This document shows positions 14,649 through 22,319 of a stretch of DNA of 24,893 bases, in pieces. The position numbers were made by a program, and so were the translations under genes. The number at the start of each line of letters is the position of its first letter. The first letter of the stretch is position 1. The stretch is from positions 1 through 24,893 of the IMG/VR virus record IMGVR_UViG_3300025646_000339, one strand, 5' to 3'. The stretch comes from a virus. The notes beneath the pieces are model-generated. The model was not told the origin of the DNA and did not search any database. It was given only the letters and a program-made list of their open reading frames with translations.

Positions 14649-16195
14649 TGGCACTCGATTTTGTGGGCAACCGCGTACTGGTGACAATAATTAAGTATTT
14701 GTCGCCCGGAGCACAACAGTATTTGAACACAGTTTCTCAAACAGGGCGATATTCGTCGTCTAATTTGCCTGCTGGTGTCACTTTGTCCGGTAGACGGTTA
14801 CTTGACAAAATCGCTACCGGCCAGGATTTTAGTGTTAAAGATTTGTTGGGTGCAGGTTTGTTGAAAGAATCTGCTCAACGCATTGATTTGATTGAGGATG
14901 CTGTAGAGAAAGCACGCGCCTTTGAAGAACCAAAATTTCCTTACTATAACCCTGCAACATCAACTGTTGAATCGTTAACTGTAGGGGAAGCTAGAAATGC
15001 TGGTTTGCTAGGGAATTACGCCGGTCCTGAAAAAGATCGGCAAGTCGCTACTGAAGGCGCTACCCCATCAGATGCTGGTCCTTCTGGCGATGGCATTGAT
15101 CAGGCTGCTTTAGCGGGAGCAGAATTTGGGGTTCCTCCAACAACACGGGAACCTTATACGGCCCCTCCCGGATATGAATGGGTTTATGATCCGCTGCAAT
15201 CAAAACCTGTTTTGCAAAAAATTGGTGAAGGTAGCGCAGCTACAACTGTTGATACTGGTGATGGCGTTGGCGGCGTTCCCGGTGCCGTCACTGCCCCGGT
15301 TGCAGAAACACCACCTGTCCCGGTTGATTGGGAAACCGCAGCCCAGGAAATGTACCCCGAGTATTACGCCATTGTAAAAAACAACCCTGAAATTGCTGAA
15401 CTATTAAAAAAGTCAGCGCAAGAAGGCTGGACAGAACAAAAGTTTGCTGCCGAACTACGAGGCACAAACTGGTATCAAACCACCACTTCCGCAGCACGCG
15501 AATGGGACACAGCCAGCGCACTCGACCCAGCCAGCTACCAAGCAAAAGTTGACGAAGCCGCAACAGCAATCCAAACCGAAGCATTGAACCTCGGTATACG
15601 GTTATCGGACGCAACGCTACAAAAACTTGCGTTAGATTCAGAACGACTCGGATGGGGAGCACAAACCATCACGAACGCTATCGGTATGGCAGCAACTGAA
15701 GGCGGCAGCGAAGGAGCGACACAGCTACGAGAAGGCTATTACGGTCAATCCGTACGCAGCCTCGCAAAACAATACGGTGTCACTCTCGCAGACCAGACGT
15801 TCAACTCGTTTGTCAACAAACTTGCTGTCGGAGAAGAAACCCTCGGTTCATTCCAGGACTACGCAATGACTATCGGCAAATCGTTGTACCCTCCGCTTGC
15901 AGAACAGTTCGACGCAGGACGCACATTCGAAGACATCACCGCAAGCTACAAAAACATTGCGGCAGACATCCTCGAGCGCGACGTTAACTCAATTGACATG
16001 GCAAAACCTGAATGGGTACAAGCGATCACTTACGTCCCTGACGCTAAAACAGGTGAGCAACGCCTGATGAACATGGGTGAATGGGGAGATTACCTGCGTA
16101 AAACAGAATCGTTGGGATACCAGAACACGACCGAAGCCCGTTCCAGGGCATACGAAGTTGGTAACAAGATCGCCAATATGTTTGGGAGAATCTAA
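14648..16195 (+). CDS. Virion structural protein, unknown (515 aa)
   Basis: ATG 14648 overlaps the upstream stop (TGATG) and has AGGAG in front. The N-terminus (to about residue 100) is helical, residues 100-230 are Gly/Pro/Thr-rich and flexible, and residues 230-515 are a long helical domain (YPEYYAIVKNNPEIAELLKKSAQEGW near 236, TSAAREWD near 280, and a final helix ending NMFGRI). This W/helix pattern occurs in internal or minor structural proteins of phages with similar gene order. Codon choice shifts near 15,300-15,360 from T-ending to A/C-ending, at the boundary between the flexible part and the helical domain. Probably a partner of the giant protein in the virion core. Confidence 0.7.
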   Translation: MALDFVGNRVLVTIIKYLSPGAQQYLNTVSQTGRYSSSNLPAGVTLSGRRLLDKIATGQDFSVKDLLGAGLLKESAQRIDLIEDAVEKARAFEEPKFPYYNPATSTVESLTVGEARNAGLLGNYAGPEKDRQVATEGATPSDAGPSGDGIDQAALAGAEFGVPPTTREPYTAPPGYEWVYDPLQSKPVLQKIGEGSAATTVDTGDGVGGVPGAVTAPVAETPPVPVDWETAAQEMYPEYYAIVKNNPEIAELLKKSAQEGWTEQKFAAELRGTNWYQTTTSAAREWDTASALDPASYQAKVDEAATAIQTEALNLGIRLSDATLQKLALDSERLGWGAQTITNAIGMAATEGGSEGATQLREGYYGQSVRSLAKQYGVTLADQTFNSFVNKLAVGEETLGSFQDYAMTIGKSLYPPLAEQFDAGRTFEDITASYKNIAADILERDVNSIDMAKPEWVQAITYVPDAKTGEQRLMNMGEWGDYLRKTESLGYQNTTEARSRAYEVGNKIANMFGRI

Positions 16196-17070
16196 TGAGC
16201 ATGACAGACGCAGTCGGCGGGATGACAGAACTGATCCAAGACACCGATCAACGTTCCGCATACCAAATCATTGAAGACACGTTGCGCGCATACGGTCTTG
16301 AAGGGCTGTCTAATTTTGTTAACAGCATGGTGTTTGACGAAGACATCTTGGATCAAAACATTTTGGTTGGCCGGATTCGTGAAACTGACCAATACAAGCA
16401 ACGTTTCTCAGGTAACGAGGCACGCCGACGTGCGGGACTTAACACCCTGTCAGAAGCCGAATACCTGTCACAAGAAAACCGTTACCGGCAACTGTTCCGT
16501 AACAGCGGTCTACCATCACAAATGTTTAACGACAAAGACATCACCGACCGACTCATTTCTAACGATGTTTCACCAGAAGAGGTAGCTGGCCGAGTCCAAA
16601 ACGCATACGAAGCAGTAGCTAACGCAGACCCTGTCGTGCTTCAAGAAATGCGTCGCCTGTACAACATTGACGACGGTGGGCTGGCCGCATACTTCCTTGA
16701 CCCAGAACGTTCACGCCCCATACTTGAAACCCAGGCTCGAGCCGCACAGATCGCCGGAGCCGCTGCACAGTCCGGTATGGGTATCGGTGTTGGCACAGCA
16801 GAAGAACTTGCACGTCGTGGTATCACTGAACAGCAAGCCCAAGCTGGTTTCCAGGCTATCGAAACAGGCCAGGAAATCTTTGGTTTAACCACGGAAGAAG
16901 CGCAGGCCGGGGAGCAGGCATTCGGGCAACAGGAACAAATCGGTGCGGTGTTCGGCACATCCGCTGCGGCACAGCAACGTTTACGTCAACGTGGCCGTCG
17001 CCGTCAAGCAGCTTTCGAGCAAGGTGGCGGTTTCGCAGGTCAAGGCGCAGAACTCACCGGACTTCAATAA
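16195..17070 (+). CDS. Virion structural protein, unknown (291 aa)
   Basis: ATG 16195 overlaps the upstream stop (TAATG), with GGGAG eight bases upstream. The first 115 residues are charged and helical (NSMVFDEDILDQNILVGRIRETDQYKQRF), and the middle contains MFNDKDITDRLISNDVSPEEV and a PVVLQEMRRLYN block. The C-terminal 120 residues are Ala/Gln/Gly-rich with repeated short helices and a basic patch (QRLRQRGRRRQAAFEQ), consistent with DNA contact or packing inside the head. No enzyme motif is seen. It is the last gene before the capsid promoter. Confidence 0.7.
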   Translation: MSMTDAVGGMTELIQDTDQRSAYQIIEDTLRAYGLEGLSNFVNSMVFDEDILDQNILVGRIRETDQYKQRFSGNEARRRAGLNTLSEAEYLSQENRYRQLFRNSGLPSQMFNDKDITDRLISNDVSPEEVAGRVQNAYEAVANADPVVLQEMRRLYNIDDGGLAAYFLDPERSRPILETQARAAQIAGAAAQSGMGIGVGTAEELARRGITEQQAQAGFQAIETGQEIFGLTTEEAQAGEQAFGQQEQIGAVFGTSAAAQQRLRQRGRRRQAAFEQGGGFAGQGAELTGLQ

Positions 17071-17074
17071 CTTG

Positions 17075-17083
17075 TGATATGAT
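17075..17083 (+). promoter_or_regulatory. Extended -10 promoter for scaffold and capsid genes
   Basis: TGATATGAT (TG-N-TATGAT) lies just after the stop of the preceding gene. Transcription should start near 17091, at the first base of a hairpin. No clear -35 is seen, which is normal for extended -10 promoters. It would give the capsid genes their own strong transcript. Confidence 0.55.
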
Positions 17084-17090
17084 TGTCCCG

Positions 17091-17178
17091 ATGCCCACGG
17101 TGGGCAGGAACCCCGCAAGGGAGAAATAGCAGCGTCACTATCTGCCTCCGGATGGTGATTGGGCAAAGGAGTGTACAT
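17091..17178 (+). promoter_or_regulatory. Structured 5' leader of the capsid transcript
   Basis: The predicted transcript begins with a TGCCCA/TGGGCA hairpin (17092-17106, 3-base loop), followed closely by CCC-GCAA-GGG, a GNRA-loop hairpin. The leader ends with AAAGGAG before the scaffold ATG. A hairpin at the very 5' end is a known way to protect an mRNA from decay and would suit a highly expressed capsid message. Confidence 0.45.
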
Positions 17179-17610
17179 ATGGACAGCAACTTCGATGAAG
17201 AGCAAGAAGGCAGAAATCCGTTACGCGATCGGATGAGGCAGCTGGAAGCAGAAAATGCTGAACTGAAAGCGCAAGCAGATGCAGCGTCTAGCGCGGCACG
17301 AGAGTTGGCGTTCGTCAAAGCAGGTATTGACCCTGAGTTGCCGATCTCCAAATATTTCGTGAAAGCGTATGACGGTGAACTGTCGGCTGACGCTATCCGT
17401 GAAGCAGGTATCGAAGCAGGACTTCTGAAAGACACGCAGGCTGAAAGCATCAAGCAGGAAGCCGGAACGTGGAATCGGACGAACCAGATTGCGGCAGGTT
17501 CAGACAGTGAACCTCCTGTCGATTTTGTTCAACGCATTTCGCAAGCAAAGTCTCAAGCGGAAGTTGAAAAGTTGCTGGCCGAAGCCCAAGCACAATCCGA
17601 AGCCTTCTAA
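17179..17610 (+). CDS. Scaffolding protein candidate (143 aa)
   Basis: Directs capsid shell assembly and is normally lost before maturation. It lies immediately upstream of the capsid gene, is acidic, and opens with a coiled coil (about residues 12-40, RDRMRQLEAENAELKAQADAA), then a compact region (FVKAGIDPELPISKYFVKAYDG) and a C-terminal helix (AEVEKLLAEAQAQSEAF). ATG 17179 is chosen because AAAGGAG is seven bases upstream; an in-frame start at 17083 would lie in the leader. The identification rests on position, size and coiled coil, not on a specific motif. Confidence 0.72.
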   Translation: MDSNFDEEQEGRNPLRDRMRQLEAENAELKAQADAASSAARELAFVKAGIDPELPISKYFVKAYDGELSADAIREAGIEAGLLKDTQAESIKQEAGTWNRTNQIAAGSDSEPPVDFVQRISQAKSQAEVEKLLAEAQAQSEAF

Positions 17611-17650
17611 CCGTTAGGGGGCTTCCTCTTTCCGAAAGGTTTGATCCCCA

Positions 17651-18616
17651 ATGGCATATACCCAACAGTCATCAGTATCCGTCGATCAGGCGGCATTTGA
17701 TCGGCTCGCATATTTTGCGCTCCGTTCAGAACTTTTGTTTGACGCTGTAGCAGACGTTCAGCCGACCCAGCAGGCGATGCCTGGTACGTCGGTTACGTTC
17801 ACGATCTTCAACGATCTTGCTGAAGCAACGTCAGCCCTCACCGAAACGTCAGACGTTACTGCTGTTGCGATGAGCGACAGCCAAGTGACAGTGACCCTCA
17901 ACGAATACGGTAACGCTGTTGCTACGACCGCTAAGCTGCGTGGCACCTCGTTCCTTGACGTTGACACTGTTGCAGCGAACGTCATCGGTTACAACGCCGG
18001 TTCGTCACTTGACACCATTGTTGCTGACGTGTTGAAGGCTGGTTCCAATGTCGCTTATGGCGGCGGCGGTGCAACCACCCCAAGTTCTCGTACCACCGTT
18101 GCTGTGGAAGACGAGTTGGAAGCCAACGACATTCGTAAGGCAACCGCACAGTTGCGTGCAGCGAACGTCCCAACGTTCAACGGTTTGTACATGGGATTCA
18201 TCCACCCGGACGTTTCCTATGACCTCCGTTCAGAGACCGGCGCAGCAGCATGGCGTGACCCACACGTCTATGTTGACACCGACATGATTTACAACGGTGA
18301 GATTGGTGCTTTTGAGGGTGTCCGTTTCATTGAGACACCACGCGCACCTCTGTTTGCTAACGCATCAAACGGATCCGGTTCAGCCGGTACCATTGATGTG
18401 TACGCAACGTTGGTGATGGGCCGTCAGGCTCTCGCTAAGGCACACTCAATCGTTGATGGTAACGGTGCGCTTCCGAAGATTGTCCGTGGTCCTATCACTG
18501 ACACCCTTGAGCGTTTCCGTCCAATCGGTTGGTACTGGCTCGGTGGTTACGGTCGCTTCCGTGAGGCAAGCCTCCGTCGTATCGAGTCATCGTCCAGCAT
18601 CGGTGCTAACGCCTGA
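17651..18616 (+). CDS. Major capsid protein, N4-gp56 family (HK97 fold)
   Basis: Forms the icosahedral shell. The 321 residues match the N4-gp56 pattern in order: N-terminal arm (AYFALRSELLFDAVADV), GTSVTFTIFNDLAEATSALTET, then VTVTLNEYGNAVATTAKL, SSLDTIVADVLKAGSNVAYGG, NDIRKATAQLRAANVP, then FIHPDVSYDLRSET, YNGEIGAFEGVRFIETP and a C-terminal LERFRPIGWYWLGGYGRF. A full-length, 5' AAAGG sits 11 bases before ATG 17651. A strong terminator follows, so this ends the capsid transcript. Codons are mostly the frequent T/C-ending ones, as expected for the most abundant protein. Confidence 0.93.
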   Translation: MAYTQQSSVSVDQAAFDRLAYFALRSELLFDAVADVQPTQQAMPGTSVTFTIFNDLAEATSALTETSDVTAVAMSDSQVTVTLNEYGNAVATTAKLRGTSFLDVDTVAANVIGYNAGSSLDTIVADVLKAGSNVAYGGGGATTPSSRTTVAVEDELEANDIRKATAQLRAANVPTFNGLYMGFIHPDVSYDLRSETGAAAWRDPHVYVDTDMIYNGEIGAFEGVRFIETPRAPLFANASNGSGSAGTIDVYATLVMGRQALAKAHSIVDGNGALPKIVRGPITDTLERFRPIGWYWLGGYGRFREASLRRIESSSSIGANA

Positions 18617-18638
18617 TCTGGTTGACCCTGGTTGCGTT

Positions 18639-18672
18639 GCCCCCTGCTTCGGCGGGGGGCTTCGCTCTTTCT
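18639..18672 (+). terminator. Intrinsic terminator after the capsid gene
   Basis: A 9-bp stem GCCCCCTGC / GCGGGGGGC (18639-18660, one G-T pair) is closed by a TTCG tetraloop, the most stable type, and followed by a T-rich tail (TTCGCTCTTTCT). It lies 22 bases after the capsid stop and 17 bases before the next promoter, so it separates the capsid unit from the fibre unit. Confidence 0.85.
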
Positions 18673-18676
18673 GGGG

Positions 18677-18685
18677 TGCTATTAT
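18677..18685 (+). promoter_or_regulatory. Extended -10 promoter for the tail-fibre operon
   Basis: TGCTATTAT (TG-N-TATTAT) follows the terminator. Transcription should start near 18692, and AGGAG lies six bases before the ATG at 18711. It has the same extended -10 layout as the capsid promoter and no clear -35. Confidence 0.55.
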
Positions 18686-18710
18686 TTAGTGACGACTACT
18701 AGGAGTTGAC

Positions 18711-19073
18711 ATGAGTATTTCTAATTATGCTGAGAACAAGTTGCTGGATGCGATTTCTGGTACTGCGTTCAGTGTTTCTGCTGCGTATTTGCAGTTGCAT
18801 ACGGGTGATCCGGGTGAGGATGGTACGGCTAATGCGGCTGGTGAGACTACTCGGAAGGCTGTGTCGTTTGGTGCAGCTTCGGGTGGTTCGATGGTTTCGT
18901 CTGGGACTGTTGAGTGGACGAATGTTTCTACGTCTGAGACTTATTCGCATTGGTCGTTGTGGGATGCTTCGTCTGCTGGTAATGCGTTGTGGTCTGGGGC
19001 GTTGGCTTCGTCTGCTGCTGTGACGGCTGGTGATACGTTTCAGATTACTTCGTTGACGTTGACGTTGGACTGA
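18711..19073 (+). CDS. Gp80-like tail/head-fibre protein (120 aa)
   Basis: AGGAG precedes ATG 18711. The order of motifs fits the actinophage Gp80-like family: SISNYAENKLLDAISGTAF, AAYLQLHTGDPGEDG, a KAVSFGAAS block, EWTNVSTSETYSHWSLWDA, AGNALWSGALAS and a final GDTFQITSLTLTLD, all beta-strand-rich. These proteins are minor virion components near fibres or the capsid surface. Codons end almost only in T or G, unlike the preceding capsid gene. It overlaps the first fibre gene by one base (TGATG). Confidence 0.75.
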   Translation: MSISNYAENKLLDAISGTAFSVSAAYLQLHTGDPGEDGTANAAGETTRKAVSFGAASGGSMVSSGTVEWTNVSTSETYSHWSLWDASSAGNALWSGALASSAAVTAGDTFQITSLTLTLD

Positions 19074-19657
19074 TGGCAACTAATTTTCCGGGTTCTTTGG
19101 ATTCGTTCACGAATCCGTCTGCTTCGGATGCGATGGATTCTGTTACGGTTCCTCATGCTACTCAGCACGCTAATTTGAATGATGCTGTTGAGGCTTTGGA
19201 GTCGAAGGTTGGTGTTGATGGTTCGGCGGTTACTTCGTCGCTTGATTACCAACTAAACGCCATCGGCACATGGATTAATTTCACTCCAACGTGGTCATTT
19301 ACTTCTGGCACAATTAACCCTAATGTTGCAACTGGTCGCTACATGGTTGTTAAAGAGTTGGTAATTATTCAAGCAATGTTGCGCGTTAACAGCGTAAGCG
19401 GTAGCGGGGATTTGCAACTCATCGTTCCTTCAGCGGCGGCAATGGATGCCACTCTCACCTCGTTTTGGTCTGGCGGGTACGGGACAACATACGACGCTAA
19501 CACTTTAGTTCACACCGCAGTTATGCCATACCACAGCGGCAGTAACACAATTTTTAATTTCAGGTATCACGGCGGTTTTATTTGCACTAGCACATCTCCG
19601 ATAACTTGGGCAAACAACGACGAACTATTTTGTACCATCATAGGGGAGAAGCCGTAA
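19073..19657 (+). CDS. Tail fibre 1 with shared N-terminal anchor (194 aa)
   Basis: Residues 1-50 (ATNFPGSLDSFTNPSASD, then HATQHANLNDAVEALESK) are the same anchor module as in the two later fibres; its helix likely forms a trimeric coiled coil. The rest (about 60-194) is a beta-rich globular region (INFTPTWSFTSGTINPNVATGRY...), probably the receptor-binding part. Codons in the anchor end in T/G, then change sharply at about 19,236-19,260 to mixed use, at the edge of the anchor, suggesting domain exchange. No peptidase S74 domain is present. The stop overlaps the next start (TAATG). Confidence 0.75.
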   Translation: MATNFPGSLDSFTNPSASDAMDSVTVPHATQHANLNDAVEALESKVGVDGSAVTSSLDYQLNAIGTWINFTPTWSFTSGTINPNVATGRYMVVKELVIIQAMLRVNSVSGSGDLQLIVPSAAAMDATLTSFWSGGYGTTYDANTLVHTAVMPYHSGSNTIFNFRYHGGFICTSTSPITWANNDELFCTIIGEKP

Positions 19658-19884
19658 TGGATTTAACGTCACCGTTTGACCAACAGAATGTTTCGCTTGA
19701 TTTGTATGTGGGTCGTATGCGCCACCAGCGTGATCGTTTGTTGGCCGAGTCTGATTGGACTCAAACCCATGATGATCCGACTGGTAACCGTGAAGCGTGG
19801 GCAACCTACCGTCAAGCCCTGAGGGACTTTCCTGCAACATGGGAACCGTCAGACACCGCCGAGTTCCCTGAGGCACCACAATGA
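19657..19884 (+). CDS. Tail assembly chaperone-like protein (75 aa), partner of fibre 1
   Basis: ATG 19657 overlaps the fibre stop. The protein reads YVGRMRHQRDRLLAESDW, then REAWATYRQALRDFP, ending WEPSDTAEFPEAP. This matches the Phage_tail_APC type of short protein (R..RDxLLAExDWT, then AWAxYRQALRDxP) usually encoded directly after tail fibres and thought to help their folding or attachment. The upstream in-frame start at 19606 lies inside the fibre gene and is rejected. It overlaps the next fibre start (ATGA). Confidence 0.8.
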   Translation: MDLTSPFDQQNVSLDLYVGRMRHQRDRLLAESDWTQTHDDPTGNREAWATYRQALRDFPATWEPSDTAEFPEAPQ

Positions 19885-21044
19885 CCACGAACTTCCCGTC
19901 CAGCATTGATGCGTTCACGAACCCTACGTCAGCTGACACGTTAGATAATCCGCCGCACGATCAACAACATGCCGATATTAATGACGCTATGGAAGCGGTG
20001 CAAACGTCGTTGTTGGATGGCGCACCGTTACATATTGATGATGCTAACGAACGAGTAGGTATTGGTACAACGACACCTAGCACGACACTTCACGTTGCTG
20101 GAAGTATCCTGTCTGATGACAGCGTAACGATTGGCTCTGGTGGCGAGTATGTTGCTGGTTCTATTTACTCAGATGCCAACTGGGGAATGATTCTTAGGGC
20201 AAAACAGGATAGCCCTTTGCAGGCCGAATTTAGGATTGCTAACTCTGCAGATACAGAGCGTCTGCGTATTGACAACTCTGGCAATGTTGGTATCGGTACA
20301 ACTACACCTAACAACACGCTGGAAGTCATGGGTGATTTATTTGTCGGTGATACAAGCCGAACATATTCAGGTCATCCGCAGTATGGAGGTGTTGCGTTTC
20401 CTCGTGGCGAGATCATGTTCTCAAACACGAACGGGCAGAACCAACTGTATCTAGCGTCGAACCTCACGATGAACTCGACAGGTAACAGTGGCACAGGTGC
20501 ATTTGAGACAATCAATACTGGTGTTTCAGGATTCATCGGTATTGACAATGGCGGCGTTGCTGTCGGCACAGCCGCTTCAACTACAGCAGGCGCGGAACCA
20601 ACATTCAACATTGGAGTAAGTGTTACAAACGCTGGTCATGTTTCAATGCCAAACCAGCCTCGCGTATCTGGTTACGCGAATATAGGTGGTAGTTACTTTG
20701 CTAATTCTAATTACGTAATGAGCAACCTGTTAGTCAATGTCGGGGGCGGTTACAACACTAGCACAGGTGTCTACACGGTTCCTGAAAGCGGAACTTACAT
20801 GATGTCTGTTTCTGCTTTATCATCACCAGCCCCAGGTTACGGCTACTACGAGTTTAAGAAGGGTGGTGTTGTTGTGGCTTACACCCATTTCAGTCACGAT
20901 GGCCCTTGGGAAAATTCGGGTGGCACTGTTCTTATTAATTGTGTTGCAGGCGATTTCCTAGAAATCTATATCCGTGTTACGGGCGGCAACGTAGGTGTTT
21001 ATCCGGTCAACCATAACTGCGGTTTAATAATGAAAGTAGCGTGA
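19881..21044 (+). CDS. Tail fibre 2 with anchor, GIGTT shaft repeats and C1q-like tip (387 aa)
   Basis: Begins with the shared anchor (TTNFPSSIDAFTNPTSAD, HDQQHADINDAMEA). At about residues 47-70 and again 130-150 lie shaft motifs (ERVGIGTTTPSTTLHVAG; NVGIGTTTPNNTLEVMGD) typical of trimeric tail fibres. The last ~130 residues (VNVGGGYNTSTGVYTVPESGTYMMSVSA, then GDFLEIYIRV) resemble a C1q/TNF-like jelly roll, a common receptor-binding head. ATGA overlap at the start and GTGA overlap at the end couple it to its neighbours. Assignment of the C1q-like domain is from pattern only. Confidence 0.8.
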   Translation: MTTNFPSSIDAFTNPTSADTLDNPPHDQQHADINDAMEAVQTSLLDGAPLHIDDANERVGIGTTTPSTTLHVAGSILSDDSVTIGSGGEYVAGSIYSDANWGMILRAKQDSPLQAEFRIANSADTERLRIDNSGNVGIGTTTPNNTLEVMGDLFVGDTSRTYSGHPQYGGVAFPRGEIMFSNTNGQNQLYLASNLTMNSTGNSGTGAFETINTGVSGFIGIDNGGVAVGTAASTTAGAEPTFNIGVSVTNAGHVSMPNQPRVSGYANIGGSYFANSNYVMSNLLVNVGGGYNTSTGVYTVPESGTYMMSVSALSSPAPGYGYYEFKKGGVVVAYTHFSHDGPWENSGGTVLINCVAGDFLEIYIRVTGGNVGVYPVNHNCGLIMKVA

Positions 21045-21049
21045 AATCA

Positions 21050-21331
21050 ATGGACATTACCGTCACGATGACAGACATCGAATACCGAGCGTTTTGCTAT
21101 GTTGCTGTCAGCCCTCAACAATGGGTTGAAAATCTTGTTGCTAATCGTTGCCGTGAGGCGATGGATGAAATGGTCAAGGATGAAACAGAACGCCTGTTGG
21201 CTGATCCTGAGGTTGTTTCTATTCCTGCTGATCGGGAACAGATTATTGCTGGTAGCACGTTGTTGTCTGCCGCTGAGCGTCAAGCCGAGCATGAGGCTAA
21301 TCCGCCTACTCCTCCCGAGGTGCCTGCATGA
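21050..21331 (+). CDS. Small fibre partner protein A (93 aa)
   Basis: ATG 21050 is chosen because it aligns the product with its paralogue further downstream; a GTG at 21041 would make a GTGA overlap and add three residues. The protein starts MDITVTMTDIEYRAF, has QQWVENLVANRCREAMDEMV and DPEVVSIPADREQIIAGSTLLSAAE, and ends in a Pro/Glu tail. It is about 45% like the protein at 22320-22592 by eye. Both follow a fibre carrying the same anchor, so they look like dedicated chaperones or connectors. The function is not known. Confidence 0.75.
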   Translation: MDITVTMTDIEYRAFCYVAVSPQQWVENLVANRCREAMDEMVKDETERLLADPEVVSIPADREQIIAGSTLLSAAERQAEHEANPPTPPEVPA

Positions 21332-22308
21332 CTACGAATTTTCCGTCCAGCATAGATAACTTTACGAACCCGACATCCAGCTCGACGATGGCTTCGCCGT
21401 CGCATTCTGCTCAACATGCGGATGTGAATGATGCGGTTGAGGCGATTGAGACTGCGTTGTTGGATGGTGCGCCGTTGCATGTTGATGATGCGAATGAGCG
21501 TGTCGGTATCGGTACAACGTCACCTGAAGTTCCCCTGCATGTGGAGGGAGGCACTGATGCCTCGCTGACTGCTGGTTCAGGCTATTTGCAGGTGGGTGAA
21601 ACATCAGGCGACAACATCGTTATTGACAGCAACGAGATACTCGCACGCAATAACAGTTCATTAGACACTTTGTTTCTGCAAAACGAAGGTAACTACGTCT
21701 ACATCGGGTCGAATGTGACGGGGACACGATCTACCGAGAGTTTGCGTATCCAGTCTGGTATCCGTGGACAGTTACCGTCAGCGAACGGGAGCAATCAACT
21801 GATTCACCTTTACAACAATGTGAACATTGGCTATCCGACTGGTTGGGGTGGGCAGGATGCACCGCAGTACGGGCTATCGGTCTACGGTGCTATTGACTCG
21901 GGCAACCCGATTATTTCTGGGCAGATGGGCACGGCGATGACCAGTCCGACTGGTGACACAATCCTATTGTTCAATGAGTTCTGGGAGAATCAAGGTGGTA
22001 TCACTTACTCGGCTGGTGTGTTCACAGTTCCTATTGCGGGCAAATACAGAATTACCTTGAACCCGTTTATGCACGGAAGTTCTGGCAATTTACGTGTTCT
22101 TATCGGCATCAACAACTCTGCACCAGCGAACTCTTCCCACTACGGTCACTGTTATGCCTCGTCTGGGTCTGGGTACAGAACTTTGTGTCTTGACTCAATC
22201 GTTGACCTAACAGCGAACAGCACCATCAGGTTTAGGTTGTATGAAGGACAAATCTACAACACATCTTCTGACCGCTTCAACCAGTTTTCAATAGCAAAGA
22301 TCGCATAG
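21328..22308 (+). CDS. Tail fibre 3 with anchor and C1q-like tip (326 aa)
   Basis: ATG 21328 overlaps the upstream stop (ATGA). The anchor (TTNFPSSIDNFTNPTSSS, HSAQHADVNDAVEAIET, LLDGAPLHVDDANERVG) is very close to that of fibre 2, at the DNA level too. A shaft motif GIGTTSPEVPLHVEGG follows. The tip (about residues 200-326: SAGVFTVPIAGKYRITLNP, then NSTIRFRLYEG, RFNQFSIAKIA) resembles C1q-like domains but differs from fibre 2. The anchor codons are T/G-ending and later ones are mixed. It could bind a different receptor from fibre 2. Confidence 0.8.
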   Translation: MTTNFPSSIDNFTNPTSSSTMASPSHSAQHADVNDAVEAIETALLDGAPLHVDDANERVGIGTTSPEVPLHVEGGTDASLTAGSGYLQVGETSGDNIVIDSNEILARNNSSLDTLFLQNEGNYVYIGSNVTGTRSTESLRIQSGIRGQLPSANGSNQLIHLYNNVNIGYPTGWGGQDAPQYGLSVYGAIDSGNPIISGQMGTAMTSPTGDTILLFNEFWENQGGITYSAGVFTVPIAGKYRITLNPFMHGSSGNLRVLIGINNSAPANSSHYGHCYASSGSGYRTLCLDSIVDLTANSTIRFRLYEGQIYNTSSDRFNQFSIAKIA

Positions 22309-22319
22309 GGAGAAACATC

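Noticed and set aside
19881-22308. Possible peptidase S74 intramolecular chaperone at fibre ends
   Set aside because: The fibres have GIGTT shaft motifs often seen with S74, but the C-termini are C1q-like and lack the S74 catalytic pattern.
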